From positions 1 through 13,129 of the forward strand of contig JAJYAE010000098.1 of NCBI GenBank assembly GCA_021779695.1: a DNA stretch of 13,129 nt, in the 5' to 3' direction. The notes beneath the pieces were generated by a model, which was not told where the DNA came from, ran no database searches, and saw only the letters and a list, made by a program, of their open reading frames with translations. Position numbers and translations under genes: made by a program. This document shows, in pieces, positions 7,801-13,129 of the stretch (positions within the stretch are counted from its first letter, which is position 1; every line of letters starts with the position of its first letter). Source of the DNA: Acidobacteriota bacterium (lineage in GTDB: Bacteria; Acidobacteriota; Terriglobia; Terriglobales; Acidobacteriaceae).

Positions 7801-8557
7801 AGTTGACCCGGTGTCGATCGCTATGGTTCCTAAAGGTACTTTTGTCTTTGTAGCGAACTACAGCGGGAATGTTTCCGTGTTCTCGGTCAATTCGGCTACA
7901 TGTGCGCTGACGGAGATTTCTGGTTCGCCCTTCCCGGCAGGCACGCTACCACAAGCCGTCGCCATTGACCCGACGGGCAATTCTCTCTACGTTGCCAACC
8001 TCAGCGATAACGACCTGTCCGCATATAGTGTTGCTTCGACAACTGGTGGTCTCACTCCGATCGCCGGTTCGCCGTACATGACAGGTTCGGCCCCGACGGC
8101 GGTTGCGATAGATCCCTCGGGAAAATTTGTCTATGTGGCGAATAGTTTCGATGACACATTCTCGATTTTTACGCGTGATACGACAACAGGGGCGTTAACA
8201 AGTCTCGGGCTCGTTGCCACTGATGGTGCTCCTTTCTCTGTTGCGGTCGACCCTACGGACAAATTCGTATTCGTGCCCTACTTGGGATCCCCCGGTGCAG
8301 TCGAAGCATTTGCATTGGACACTTCAACTGGCGTTCTAACGAAGGTTGGTGGCTTTACCGCCGGTGATAATCCTGAGTTTGTGGCAGTGGATCCCTCGGG
8401 CAAGTTCGTATACGCGACGAACAATGGATCGTCGAGCGTCTCGGAATTTGTGATAGATCCAAATACCGGTGCGTTGAGTCCGGTACCGGGTAACAGCTTC
8501 CCAGCGGGTGGAGGACCGGTCTCAGTTGCAGTTACAGCCAAGAGCCCGGCGCCGTGA
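4808..8557 (+). CDS. Predicted lipoprotein: Ig-like repeats, IPT/TIG and seven-bladed lactonase-like propeller
   Basis: This 1249-aa protein has a hydrophobic segment at about 28-42 ending in SMTGC. Cys43 is the likely lipidation site, placing the protein on the cell envelope. Two Big2-type Ig-like repeats follow (about 60-140 and 146-226), then an Ig-like segment of choice-of-anchor type (about 235-330). Residues about 335-640 are not recognised. An IPT/TIG domain (about 650-735) is followed by two Cys-paired bacterial repeats (about 738-822 and 827-909). The C-terminus (about 912-1245) is a YncE/6-phosphogluconolactonase-like propeller. Its seven blades are marked by VANQNSG, VANSQDP, VANYSGN, VANLSDN, VANSFDD, VPYLGSP and ATNNGSS. 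The layout suggests surface adhesion or ligand binding. A lactonase activity should not be assumed, because such propellers are often non-enzymatic. The region before the hydrophobic segment is long and acidic next to it, unusual for a signal peptide. Confidence 0.85.
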   Translation: MTGEGNGRSITTKQFLTWKFIADSSAEIWLAFLVSTSISMTGCGSGGSSASVPSSPTPTITAVSVSCTPASVQTGQTSQCSVTVSGTGSYSSAVTWSVSPTSMGSVSSSGVFTPSSAGTATITATSAEDTTKSGSASVTVTTAVTITSVSVTCSPSSITTTQTSTCTSSVSGTGAFSSGVTWSLSPTSIGTVSTSGVFTPSMTGTAIITATSTQDSSKSGSATVTVSTPTPTTAVMVPSLLVSGQQTQVTLTCYVKGADQNTQVQLFSLASGSPTLIGNMNDAGQNGDQEAGDQVYTIVASLIAPATSSLPMQVTATTGTGGSVSTNFSVTIVQIPTYSTDTDVNQAESNLYNTAIQTRSTFSNPDWSNQTLTKGISNNLVSMFTNLSGVVNQNSTLQAAAVKRVAPFDASFFEARTPQPDGIGQNILSILTFGLLSPAQNASSCNQLIRSLGDLRGQPGYPPPLDTSDPQLITFATELANLCPSDSQCQSLAPITYQDLIGTDNPAAVEWAREFMLTGPSLPTPVDGCGGGEKQSVTNVAVTDGVSQYTDLAGDGFADLTGGGQIAQTAVSQTGSTLLEGFLVNGSGTSSVVVGNAGSNATFAMPAGTYNLAVSFGGSNANGTITNTPVYPNSTTNISPSPGTNITVTPPYVTGVTPSYGTVGTIVTINGTGFDTNPSGNDVTFDGVAAQVASSTATSIQTTVPDGATSGPLSVATASGSTTSSGSFTVTGITATHTITVGSTNPNSGVSISASPADNNGQNRGTTQFTLTYDSGAVVTLSAPTTANGDNFSSWVGCDSASGTTCTVAMNADRAVAANFSPPGTATLTVSSTNPTSGASITASPKDNSGSGGGTTSFTLTYNTGTTVTLTPGATVGGNSFSTWSGCDSVSGTTCTVTVNANRTATANYGRVPAFVYVANQNSGDISAYTVDPTNGALTSAGSFTSGLAPASVAADPTAPCLYVANSQDPVTPIAVFSIDLTTGALVPGQSPPMSVLEVDPVSIAMVPKGTFVFVANYSGNVSVFSVNSATCALTEISGSPFPAGTLPQAVAIDPTGNSLYVANLSDNDLSAYSVASTTGGLTPIAGSPYMTGSAPTAVAIDPSGKFVYVANSFDDTFSIFTRDTTTGALTSLGLVATDGAPFSVAVDPTDKFVFVPYLGSPGAVEAFALDTSTGVLTKVGGFTAGDNPEFVAVDPSGKFVYATNNGSSSVSEFVIDPNTGALSPVPGNSFPAGGGPVSVAVTAKSPAP
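4985..5485 (+). repeat. Two tandem Ig-like (Big2) units within the lipoprotein gene
   Basis: Residues about 60-140 and 146-226 are tandem copies with an 86-residue period. They share ITxVSVxCxP at the start, GTGxxSSxVTWSxSPTS and SGVFTPS in the middle, and a TKSGSA/SKSGSA end. Each keeps two cysteines at equal spacing (C67/C80 and C153/C166), which could form a disulfide outside the cytoplasm. Confidence 0.8.
7019..7535 (+). repeat. Two tandem Cys-paired bacterial repeats within the lipoprotein gene
   Basis: Two copies offset by about 89 residues each contain STNPxSG near the start, an FTLTY strand, and the signature WxGCDSxSGTTCTV, followed by an Asn/Asp-Arg-containing end. They resemble the divergent InlB B-repeat-like modules of secreted proteins. 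The paired cysteines in each copy suggest one disulfide per module. Confidence 0.7.
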
Positions 8558-8803
8558 GGCAGATTCCGCAGGCAGGTTGAAGGGTTTAGTTACAGACGTG
8601 TTGTTCTTGGATCAGTCTTCAGTGCGTTGTAGGTACAAGGCCAAGCAGTGCAGTTCGGTGGAGGCTGGTCGCATGAATTGATTGACAATCGCAAGTGCCG
8701 CTTCCTAGCGGAACAAGATGGAATCTTTTAACTACAGCGAATGAATCCGGCAGTAACAGCGTTGAAAGGACAGCAATCAACCAAGAAAAAGGGAGACAGA
8801 ACA

Positions 8804-9691
8804 ATGACTTATCACCGTTTGCGGTTGTCTTTCATCCTGATAACGGTCTCGCTGCTCGCTCTTTCCAGCTACGCCCAAACGCCAACGCCAGCGGATAACG
8901 GGGGCGGCCAGGCAATGACTAATACAGATGTTCTCATGCTGGTTCAAGCCAAGTTGAGCGATGGGCTCATTGTTAGCAAGATTGATGCCTCGAAGTGCGG
9001 CTTCGACACCAGCACTGACACAATCCTTAAGCTGAAGTCCCAGGGCGCTTCGGATGCAGTGATTGAGGCGATGATGAATTGTGGAAAGCCACCTGCTCAT
9101 CCATCCCCAACCGCCGCAGCGCCCTCTAACCCGAACGATCCTCTTTCCCCGCATCCCCCCGGCATCTATCAGTTCGAGAAAGGCAAAACAGGTGGGGAGA
9201 TGACTCGACTCGAAGCAAGCTCCTACCAGGGAAGCAAGAGTAGTGGCATGTTTACAGCCGGAATGAGCATGGGTTTCAAAAAAGCAAAATGGAAGGCGCG
9301 CCTCGAAGGAGCCCATGCGGCTCTGCGCATTCCCGACCCTTCACCTGTGTTCTGGTTTTACTTTCCGAGCGCCGGACAGGGATTTGGTCAAAGCGGGATT
9401 CCGGCTCAGGCCTCTAAGCCTGAGGACTTTGCCTTAGCAAGAATGGAAGGAAACAAAAATGACCGCGAACTTGTTGTCGGGGAAGCGGGCATGCTCGGCA
9501 ACTCCACGGGCGTCCCTTCGGGGGATATCGTGGCAGTCAACGTACAGAATGTTTCTCCCGGGATTTACAAGGTTGTACCGAGCAAACCTCTTGACCCCGG
9601 AGAATATTGCTTTGTTCCACCAGGTGGCGCAGCCGCCTTTGGAATGGCTGGTGGGCAGCTCTATGACTTCGAGATAGATCGGGCAAAATAA
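8804..9691 (+). CDS. Exported protein of unknown function
   Basis: This 295-aa protein begins with a clear signal peptide (MTYHRLRLSF, a hydrophobic core, then SSYAQ at 21-25), so it should leave the cytoplasm. The ATG at 8804 has GGGAGA a few bases upstream. The open frame extends 21 codons further but has no matching site and would displace the signal peptide. After cleavage, residues about 38-92 form a short helical module (TNTDVLMLVQAKLSDGLIVS and FDTSTDTILKLKSQGASDAV) that recalls small helical modules I associate with exported acidobacterial proteins. A Pro-rich linker (94-119) leads to an unrecognised C-terminal domain (120-295). The gene follows the lipoprotein gene by 246 bp on the same strand, far enough that its own promoter is likely. 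Confidence 0.75.
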   Translation: MTYHRLRLSFILITVSLLALSSYAQTPTPADNGGGQAMTNTDVLMLVQAKLSDGLIVSKIDASKCGFDTSTDTILKLKSQGASDAVIEAMMNCGKPPAHPSPTAAAPSNPNDPLSPHPPGIYQFEKGKTGGEMTRLEASSYQGSKSSGMFTAGMSMGFKKAKWKARLEGAHAALRIPDPSPVFWFYFPSAGQGFGQSGIPAQASKPEDFALARMEGNKNDRELVVGEAGMLGNSTGVPSGDIVAVNVQNVSPGIYKVVPSKPLDPGEYCFVPPGGAAAFGMAGGQLYDFEIDRAK

Positions 9692-9905
9692 CGCGGCACC
9701 TGATGGGACTGGCGAAGACGGACATCCAGCCTGGTACATGATCTCCGGTCCCCTCACCTGTTGAATTTGGAAACCGGTCCTAGCAGTTGCTGGGAAAAGC
9801 GTGATCAATGAAACGTAAGCGAGCTTCGTCAACCCACGGAACGACAGAACCGGCGTGCGGCATACAGTTCCCTGGCATGCAGCGGGGAATGAATGGAGGT
9901 AGACT

Positions 9906-9981
9906 GTGAGATCGATTCTGAAAGTAGCCCTGCTTTGCATCTTTACCGACGCGTTTGCGCAAGCACAGTTCTTCAGTCTAA
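9906..9981 (+). pseudogene. 5' fragment of a secreted-protein gene cut by the IS5 element
   Basis: A GTG at 9906 is preceded by GGAGGT at 9895-9900 with a 5-nt spacer. It opens a frame that translates as a signal peptide: MRSILKVALL, a hydrophobic core, then DAFAQAQ. After 25 codons and one base the frame meets the IS boundary at 9981/9982 and then runs to a TGA at 10011-10013 inside the element. Joining 9981 to 13008 after removing the IS and one CTAA copy gives only 12 more residues before a stop. Either the downstream part has decayed or shifted frame, or this was a very short gene. The strong start site and signal peptide are the evidence for a real gene; its identity cannot be told. Confidence 0.55.
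9978..9981. repeat. Left target-site duplication (CTAA)
   Basis: CTAA directly precedes the left terminal repeat and recurs directly after the right one (13004-13007). IS5-subgroup elements duplicate a 4-bp YTAR target, and CTAA fits. Confidence 0.75.
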
Positions 9982-9998
9982 GGAATCTCTGCACAAGT
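9982..9998 (+). repeat. IS5 left terminal inverted repeat
   Basis: GGAATCTCTGCACAAGT matches the reverse complement of 12987-13003 (GGGGACCTCTGCGCAGGT with one G belonging to the flanking duplication) at 13 of 17 positions. The four differences are A/G or T/C. Confidence 0.75.
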
Positions 9999-10033
9999 CT
10001 ACAACCCGCGTGATAGTTGAATAAACTGGAAGG

Positions 10034-10571
10034 ATGAAGCGGATTGCGCGGATTCAGCAGACACTGGCATCGCAGGCGAGTTTTGAGAAGCATGGTCGCA
10101 AGAGCAAGCGGGAACTGTTTCTGGACCAGATGAACCAGGTGGTTCCTTGGTCTGAGCTGTTGGCATTGGTTGAGCCGCATTACCCCAAGGCAGGCAGCGG
10201 CCGTCAGCCGGTTGGCGTTGCGATCATGCTGCGGACTTACTTCCTGCAACAGTGGTTCAACCTTTCGGACCCCGGCATGGAAGAAGCCTTTTATGAGTCG
10301 CCCGTGCTGCGGCGCTTTGCAGGAGTGGATCTGGGCGTAGCCGCAGCGCCGGACGAGACCGCCATCCTTCGCTTCCGCCACTTGCTCGAAGAGCACGATC
10401 TATGCGGCCAGATGCTGGACACGGTGAACCATTACCTGGAAAGCAAGGGCATCCGCATCTCGACCGGCACCATCGTGGACGCAACGATTATTCATGCGCC
10501 CGGTTCGACGAAGAACTCCAGCGGCAAACGCGATCCTGAGATGCATCAGACCAAGAAGGGCAAGCAGTGGT
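10034..10571 (+). CDS. IS5-family transposase, 5' exon (residues 1-179 and first base of codon 180)
   Basis: This is the N-terminal part of a DDE transposase that catalyses cut-and-paste movement of the IS. The ATG at 10034 follows GGAAGG closely. The exon encodes the DNA-binding N-terminus, the conserved FNLSDPGMEEAFYESPVLRRF region and the first catalytic aspartate, Asp149, in TIVDATIIHAPGSTK. It ends in KKGKQW, where IS5 relatives continue with YFG or HFG. Instead, the reading frame enters a group II intron at 10572. Joined to 12423-12859 it gives 324 aa, against about 326 aa for IS5 itself. Without splicing, translation would run on to a stop at 10694-10696 and yield an inactive 220-aa product. 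Confidence 0.92.
10558..10571 (+). other. Intron-binding sites IBS2 and IBS1 in the 5' exon
   Basis: GGGCAA (10558-10563, IBS2) and CAGTGGT (10565-10571, IBS1) sit directly before the intron. They pair over their full length with TTGCCT (10782-10787) and ACCATTG (10813-10819) inside the intron, each pairing including one G-U wobble. This fixes the 5' splice site after 10571. Confidence 0.75.
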
Positions 10572-10781
10572 GTGTGTCACGAACACGAGCGCAAGCCCGT
10601 GGAACTGTACTGAAGATGGGAGTAGGTCTCCCGGAGCCGGCTTACAGGAGCAGGCTTCAAACCGCCTCATGCTGCAGCGTCGAAAAGGCGTGGTAGTGAG
10701 CGATTGAGGAAAAGTCACCGTAAGGTGGCAGGTATGGATGGAGGAGATGAGCGAAAGCGAACCACCGAGGACGCATCGTTA

Positions 10782-10819
10782 TTGCCTCAAGGCGCTGCCA
10801 AAACCGGGGTTGACCATTG
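10782..10819 (+). other. Exon-binding sites EBS2 and EBS1
   Basis: TTGCCT (10782-10787) is complementary to IBS2 at 10558-10563. ACCATTG (10813-10819) is complementary to IBS1 at 10565-10571. Each pairing uses one G-U wobble. The positions within domain I fit other bacterial group II introns. Confidence 0.7.
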
Positions 10820-11100
10820 GCCCTGGGATGAGTCGGGACGATACCTGTTTACGGTCCCGGCGGTAGCCGGTGTAAAGGCGGCATGAACTCCATTCAGGCT
10901 TTGGTATGGAACGTGAGAGCCTCGTTGCGGATGCAAAGGGAAATGACAAATGGCAGACACCATGAGGAAGAATACCGATGCCGGAACGAGGGACGGAGCT
11001 GTTCGTAGTAGCAAGGAAGCCCTTGTAATGAGGGTGGAGCCAAGGAACAGCGTTATCCAGTTGATGAGGGCCACCAACCCGCTCATCGGGGATGAGTGAC

Positions 11101-12345
11101 ATGTCATCAACGAAACCTTTTGTTATAGCGAAGCGGGCAGTGTGGGAGGCATACCAGCAAGTCAAGGCCAACCGTGGTGCTGCGGGCATCGATGAGGAAA
11201 CCATCGCGATGTTCGAGCAGGACCTGTCGAAGAATCTCTACAAGCTGTGGAACCGTATGTCATCGGGGTCGTACTTCCCGCCGCCGGTAAAGCAGGTGGA
11301 GATTCCCAAGGCAAAGGGCGGCACGAGGAAACTGGGTGTACCCACTGTGTCTGACCGAATCGCACAGACTGTAGTCAAGCGCATCATCGAGCCGGTTCTG
11401 GACCCCATCTTTCATCCGGATTCGTATGGATATAGACCGGGCCGCTCGGCGAAACAGGCGATTGCCGTTACCAGGAAACGGTGTTGGCAATATGACTGGG
11501 TGGTGGAGTTTGACATCAAGGCGGCCTTCGATCAAATCGATCATGGCCTCCTGATCAAGGCTGTTCGCACCCACATCAAGGAACGATGGATACTGCTCTA
11601 TCTTGAACGGTGGTTAACAGCGCCGTTCGAGACTCCTGGCGGGGAGCAAGTGCCGCGGCAACGAGGTACCCCACAGGGCGGGGTGGTCTCACCGATCCTG
11701 ATGAATCTGTTCATGCATTACACGTTCGACCTCTGGATGCAGCGAAAGTATCCACAATGCCAGTTCTGTCGCTATGCCGATGACGCCGTAGTCCATTGCG
11801 GAAGCCAGGAGCAGGCGCGAGAGGTGATGCAAGCGATTGCATCGCGGCTGTCAGAATGCGGACTGACGATGCACCCGGAAAAGTCAAAGATCGTCTATTG
11901 CAAGGACAGCAATCGCACTCAACCTTATCCGCATGTACACTTCACATTTCTTGGCTTCACGTTTCGGCCGAGAAAGGCCATCAGCAATACGCGCCGGATA
12001 TTCACCAGTTTTCTGCCGGGCGTAAGCGCAGATGCCTTGAAGAAGATGCGGGCGGCGGTGCGAGGGTGGAGGCTGAATCGTCAGACTCATGTGGCGCTTG
12101 CTGCGTTGGCCAAGCTATACAACCCGATCATCTGTGGGTGGTGGAACTACTACGGGGCGTTTTATCCGACAGCGATGCTCGATCTTTACATGCATATCGA
12201 CCGTGCGCTCGAACGATGGGCCAGACGAAAGTACAAGACCCTATCGGGACGGCTGCGTGCCGGAGTGCAGTGGTTGCGCAAGATGAAGGATGCCGAACCG
12301 CAGTTATTCCATCACTGGAGGTTGGTAGGGAGCAAGGTTGGATGA
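11101..12345 (+). CDS. ltrA: Group II intron reverse transcriptase/maturase, no endonuclease domain
   Basis: This intron-encoded protein (414 aa from ATG 11101) helps the intron fold and splice and reverse-transcribes it at the target. Reverse-transcriptase blocks are clear: KQVEIPKAKGGTRKLGVPTV (about 65-84), the first catalytic aspartate in FDIKAAFDQIDH (137-148), RGTPQGGVVSP (188-198), and the YADD catalytic centre (225-228). The maturase/thumb region includes GWRLNRQ and the NPIICGWWNYYG segment (about 340-352). The chain ends at HHWRLVGSKVG with no HNH domain, as in RmInt1 (419 aa). An alternative ATG at 11092 adds three residues; GGGG at 11088-11091 is better spaced for 11101. The stop lies 3 nt before domain V. 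The symbol is used in the generic sense of LtrA-like proteins. Confidence 0.93.
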   Translation: MSSTKPFVIAKRAVWEAYQQVKANRGAAGIDEETIAMFEQDLSKNLYKLWNRMSSGSYFPPPVKQVEIPKAKGGTRKLGVPTVSDRIAQTVVKRIIEPVLDPIFHPDSYGYRPGRSAKQAIAVTRKRCWQYDWVVEFDIKAAFDQIDHGLLIKAVRTHIKERWILLYLERWLTAPFETPGGEQVPRQRGTPQGGVVSPILMNLFMHYTFDLWMQRKYPQCQFCRYADDAVVHCGSQEQAREVMQAIASRLSECGLTMHPEKSKIVYCKDSNRTQPYPHVHFTFLGFTFRPRKAISNTRRIFTSFLPGVSADALKKMRAAVRGWRLNRQTHVALAALAKLYNPIICGWWNYYGAFYPTAMLDLYMHIDRALERWARRKYKTLSGRLRAGVQWLRKMKDAEPQLFHHWRLVGSKVG

Positions 12346-12348
12346 TGG

Positions 12349-12382
12349 GAGCCGTATGACGCGAGAGTGTCACGTACGGATC
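12349..12382 (+). ncRNA. Domain V of the group II intron
   Basis: This is the 34-nt catalytic hairpin: it begins GAGCCGTATG with the AGC triad at 12350-12352 and ends CACGTACGGATC. The upper stem GACGC/GTGTC is capped by a GAGA tetraloop of GNRA type, and the two-base bulge is in the usual place. The sequence matches the canonical domain V layout closely. Confidence 0.88.
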
Positions 12383-12384
12383 TG

Positions 12385-12419
12385 AGAGCGGCTGGAGGTG
12401 AAACTCCTCCGGCCGACTC
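12385..12419 (+). ncRNA. Domain VI with branch-point adenosine
   Basis: GGC-T-GGAGG pairs with CCTCC-G-GCC around a short A-rich loop, and GAG at the base can pair with CTC. This leaves an unpaired A at 12416 in GCCGACTC. That A is 6 nt before the proposed last intron base (12422), the distance expected for the branch point. Confidence 0.65.
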
Positions 12420-12422
12420 GCC

Positions 12423-12859
12423 ACTTCGGGGCCAAGGCGCACATCGGCGTGGACAGCAAGGAGACGGTAGTGCATTCGGTATGCACCTCGGCGGCCAGCG
12501 TGGCGGATAAACATATGCTTCCCGATTTACTGCACGGCGACGAGCGCAAGGTATGGGGTGATGGCGGCTATCAGGGCCAGACCGAGGCGATTCATGAAGT
12601 CGCGCCCAGGGCGCAGGATATGACTTGCCGCCGGACGAAATACAAGGACCATGTGGATGAAGAAGCCAAGCGCAAGAACACCACCAAGGCCCGCGTGAGA
12701 GCCAAAGTCGAGCATCCTTTTCGCATCCTGAAGCGTGTCTTTGGATTTACCAAGGTGCGCTACCGTGGCATCTGGAAAAATCACCAGTGGCTGTGCGCGG
12801 CCTTCGCGCTGGTGAATCTGTACATGCATCGCAACCGGCTGGCCCCGCGAAGGGCGTAG
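12423..12859 (+). CDS. IS5-family transposase, 3' exon (rest of codon 180 to residue 324)
   Basis: The first two bases complete codon 180 (TAC, Tyr) after splicing. The exon then encodes FGAKAHIGVD, the second catalytic aspartate Asp226 in VWGDGGYQG, and the catalytic Glu276 in AKVEHPFRILKR, followed by the conserved NLYMHRNRL end. With the 5' exon this completes the DDE triad (D149, D226, E276). I see no frameshift or internal stop in either exon, so the transposase should be intact if the intron splices. A separate start at 12398 in the same frame lies inside the intron and is not a real gene start. Confidence 0.92.
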
Positions 12860-12860
12860 T

Positions 12861-12893
12861 GTCTCTTGAGGCCGGGAAACGTCCTCAAGAGAC
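12861..12893 (+). terminator. 11-bp perfect hairpin after the transposase gene
   Basis: GTCTCTTGAGG (12861-12871) pairs perfectly with CCTCAAGAGAC (12883-12893) around an 11-nt loop, starting right after the TAG at 12857-12859. There is no T-run behind it, so Rho-independent termination is uncertain. It could also stabilise the mRNA end. Confidence 0.5.
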
Positions 12894-12986
12894 CAAACAG
12901 GCAAGCAGCAACCCGCCTCTCCGGAAAGAAAACTGATTCAAAACCAAGAGATCATCTGCGGTCGAGTCATCGCTGCAAAATCACGC

Positions 12987-13003
12987 ACCTGCGCAGAGGT
13001 CCC
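12987..13003 (-). repeat. IS5 right terminal inverted repeat
   Basis: These 17 bases (ACCTGCGCAGAGGTCCC) are the imperfect reverse complement of the left end at 9982-9998 and abut the second CTAA copy. About 93 non-coding bases separate the transposase hairpin from this repeat. Confidence 0.75.
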
Positions 13004-13007
13004 CTAA
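13004..13007. repeat. Right target-site duplication (CTAA)
   Basis: This is the second copy of the 4-bp target sequence, adjoining the right terminal repeat. Beyond it (13008-13129) I see no identifiable gene. One frame stays open to the window edge without a start, and AGGAGGAG near the last bases could be the ribosome-binding site of a gene outside the window. Confidence 0.7.
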
Positions 13008-13129
13008 CAGCCCGTGGTGCAAGTCTGGATTCGTTTGTGCGCTGAGTCATAGTTTTGAAGTTGGATCAAAGGTAGCCTTTGAGTCATGGGCATGGGGACG
13101 CGTCAAGCGCAGCAGCGGCAGGAGGAGAT

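Larger units (their letters stand above)
10572..12422 (+). ncRNA. Group II intron, complete, in sense orientation within the transposase gene
   Basis: This 1851-nt ribozyme element self-splices from RNA and, with its encoded protein, copies itself into DNA targets. The 5' end is GTGTG, matching the GUGYG consensus. Near it, ACGAGC-GCAA-GCCCGT forms a GNRA-capped stem of domain I. EBS2 and EBS1 lie about 210 and 242 nt in and pair with the 5' exon. The protein ORF occupies domain IV. Domain V (12349-12382) and domain VI with a bulged A at 12416 close the intron. Removing exactly these bases restores the transposase frame as TGG TAC TTC. The last two bases are CC, not the usual A-pyrimidine, so the 3' end could be off by one or two bases. 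However, frame and branch-point distance both favour 12422. Size and content resemble RmInt1-type (class D) introns. Confidence 0.9.
9982..13003 (+). mobile_element. IS5-family insertion sequence interrupted by a group II intron
   Basis: The element is bounded by imperfect 17-bp inverted repeats (9982-9998 and 12987-13003, 13 of 17 matching, all differences transitions) and flanked by CTAA duplications. It contains one transposase gene whose protein is of IS5 type. Total length is 3022 bp. Subtracting the 1851-bp intron leaves 1171 bp, a normal size for an IS5-subgroup element. The intact duplication suggests a simple insertion that has not rearranged since. It truncates the signal-peptide gene at 9906. 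Confidence 0.9.

Noticed and set aside
8682..8710. TTGACA at 8682-8687 as a promoter for the exported protein
   Set aside because: The -35 hexamer is perfect, but no acceptable -10 lies at 16-18 bp (TAGCGG at best). A small CCGCT/AGCGG hairpin occupies the spot.
9434..10396. 320-codon minus-strand open frame across the IS left end
   Set aside because: It crosses the end of the exported-protein gene, the IS boundary and the transposase start. A real gene would not be conserved across that insertion joint.
11796..12359. 187-codon plus-strand frame inside the reverse transcriptase gene
   Set aside because: It is an alternative-frame shadow of the maturase, with no domain signature.
13008..13129. 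Frame open to the right window edge as the lost 3' part of the secreted gene
   Set aside because: It is not in the frame reached when the IS is removed, and it has no recognisable protein content.

Overview
The window looks like accessory chromosome from an Acidobacteriota species (class Acidobacteriia/Terriglobia). The main clue is the gene at 2560-4584, which has an N-terminal helix-turn-helix, one membrane segment and a TolB/WD40-like propeller, an architecture especially common in that phylum. The large lipoprotein with Ig-like repeats and a YncE-type propeller, and the exported protein after it, fit the same origin. This is an inference from architecture; there is no rRNA or tRNA to confirm it.

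Left part (1-2414): the tail of an unidentified gene overlaps a small serine recombinase (98-742). After a hairpin comes a leftward AAA ATPase with a DUF4143 C-terminal region (882-2123). The ATPase gene lies between two copies of a 36-bp inverted repeat (804-839 and 2379-2414, 34/36 identical). Both mismatches fall on the central dinucleotide. Its promoter region carries three copies of a roughly 15-bp motif at an exact 22-bp period, the middle one overlapping a TATAAT -10 box.

Middle part (2560-9691): a leftward gene for a membrane-anchored DNA-binding propeller protein diverges from a rightward gene for a 1249-aa predicted lipoprotein. The lipoprotein holds two Ig-like repeats, an unrecognised middle region, an IPT/TIG domain, two Cys-paired bacterial repeats and a seven-bladed lactonase-like propeller. 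It is followed by a 295-aa exported protein of unknown function. The divergent arrangement makes it plausible that the propeller regulator controls the lipoprotein gene, but nothing in the sequence proves it.

Right part (9906-13129): this is a nest of insertions. A reading frame beginning with a signal peptide (GTG at 9906, strong ribosome-binding site) is cut after 25 codons by an IS5-family element (9982-13003; 17-bp imperfect terminal repeats; 4-bp CTAA target duplication). The IS5 transposase gene is itself split by a complete group II intron (10572-12422, 1851 nt). The intron encodes a reverse transcriptase/maturase without an HNH endonuclease domain, similar in size and layout to RmInt1-type introns. 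Domain V, domain VI with a bulged branch-point A, and full EBS1-IBS1 and EBS2-IBS2 pairings can be read in the sequence. Removing the intron rebuilds an uninterrupted 324-aa transposase with its DDE residues, so the intron is predicted to splice and leave the IS functional.

No CRISPR array, tRNA or rRNA was seen. The two observations most worth follow-up are the recombinase next to an ATPase gene bounded by inverted repeats, and the phased operator of that ATPase.
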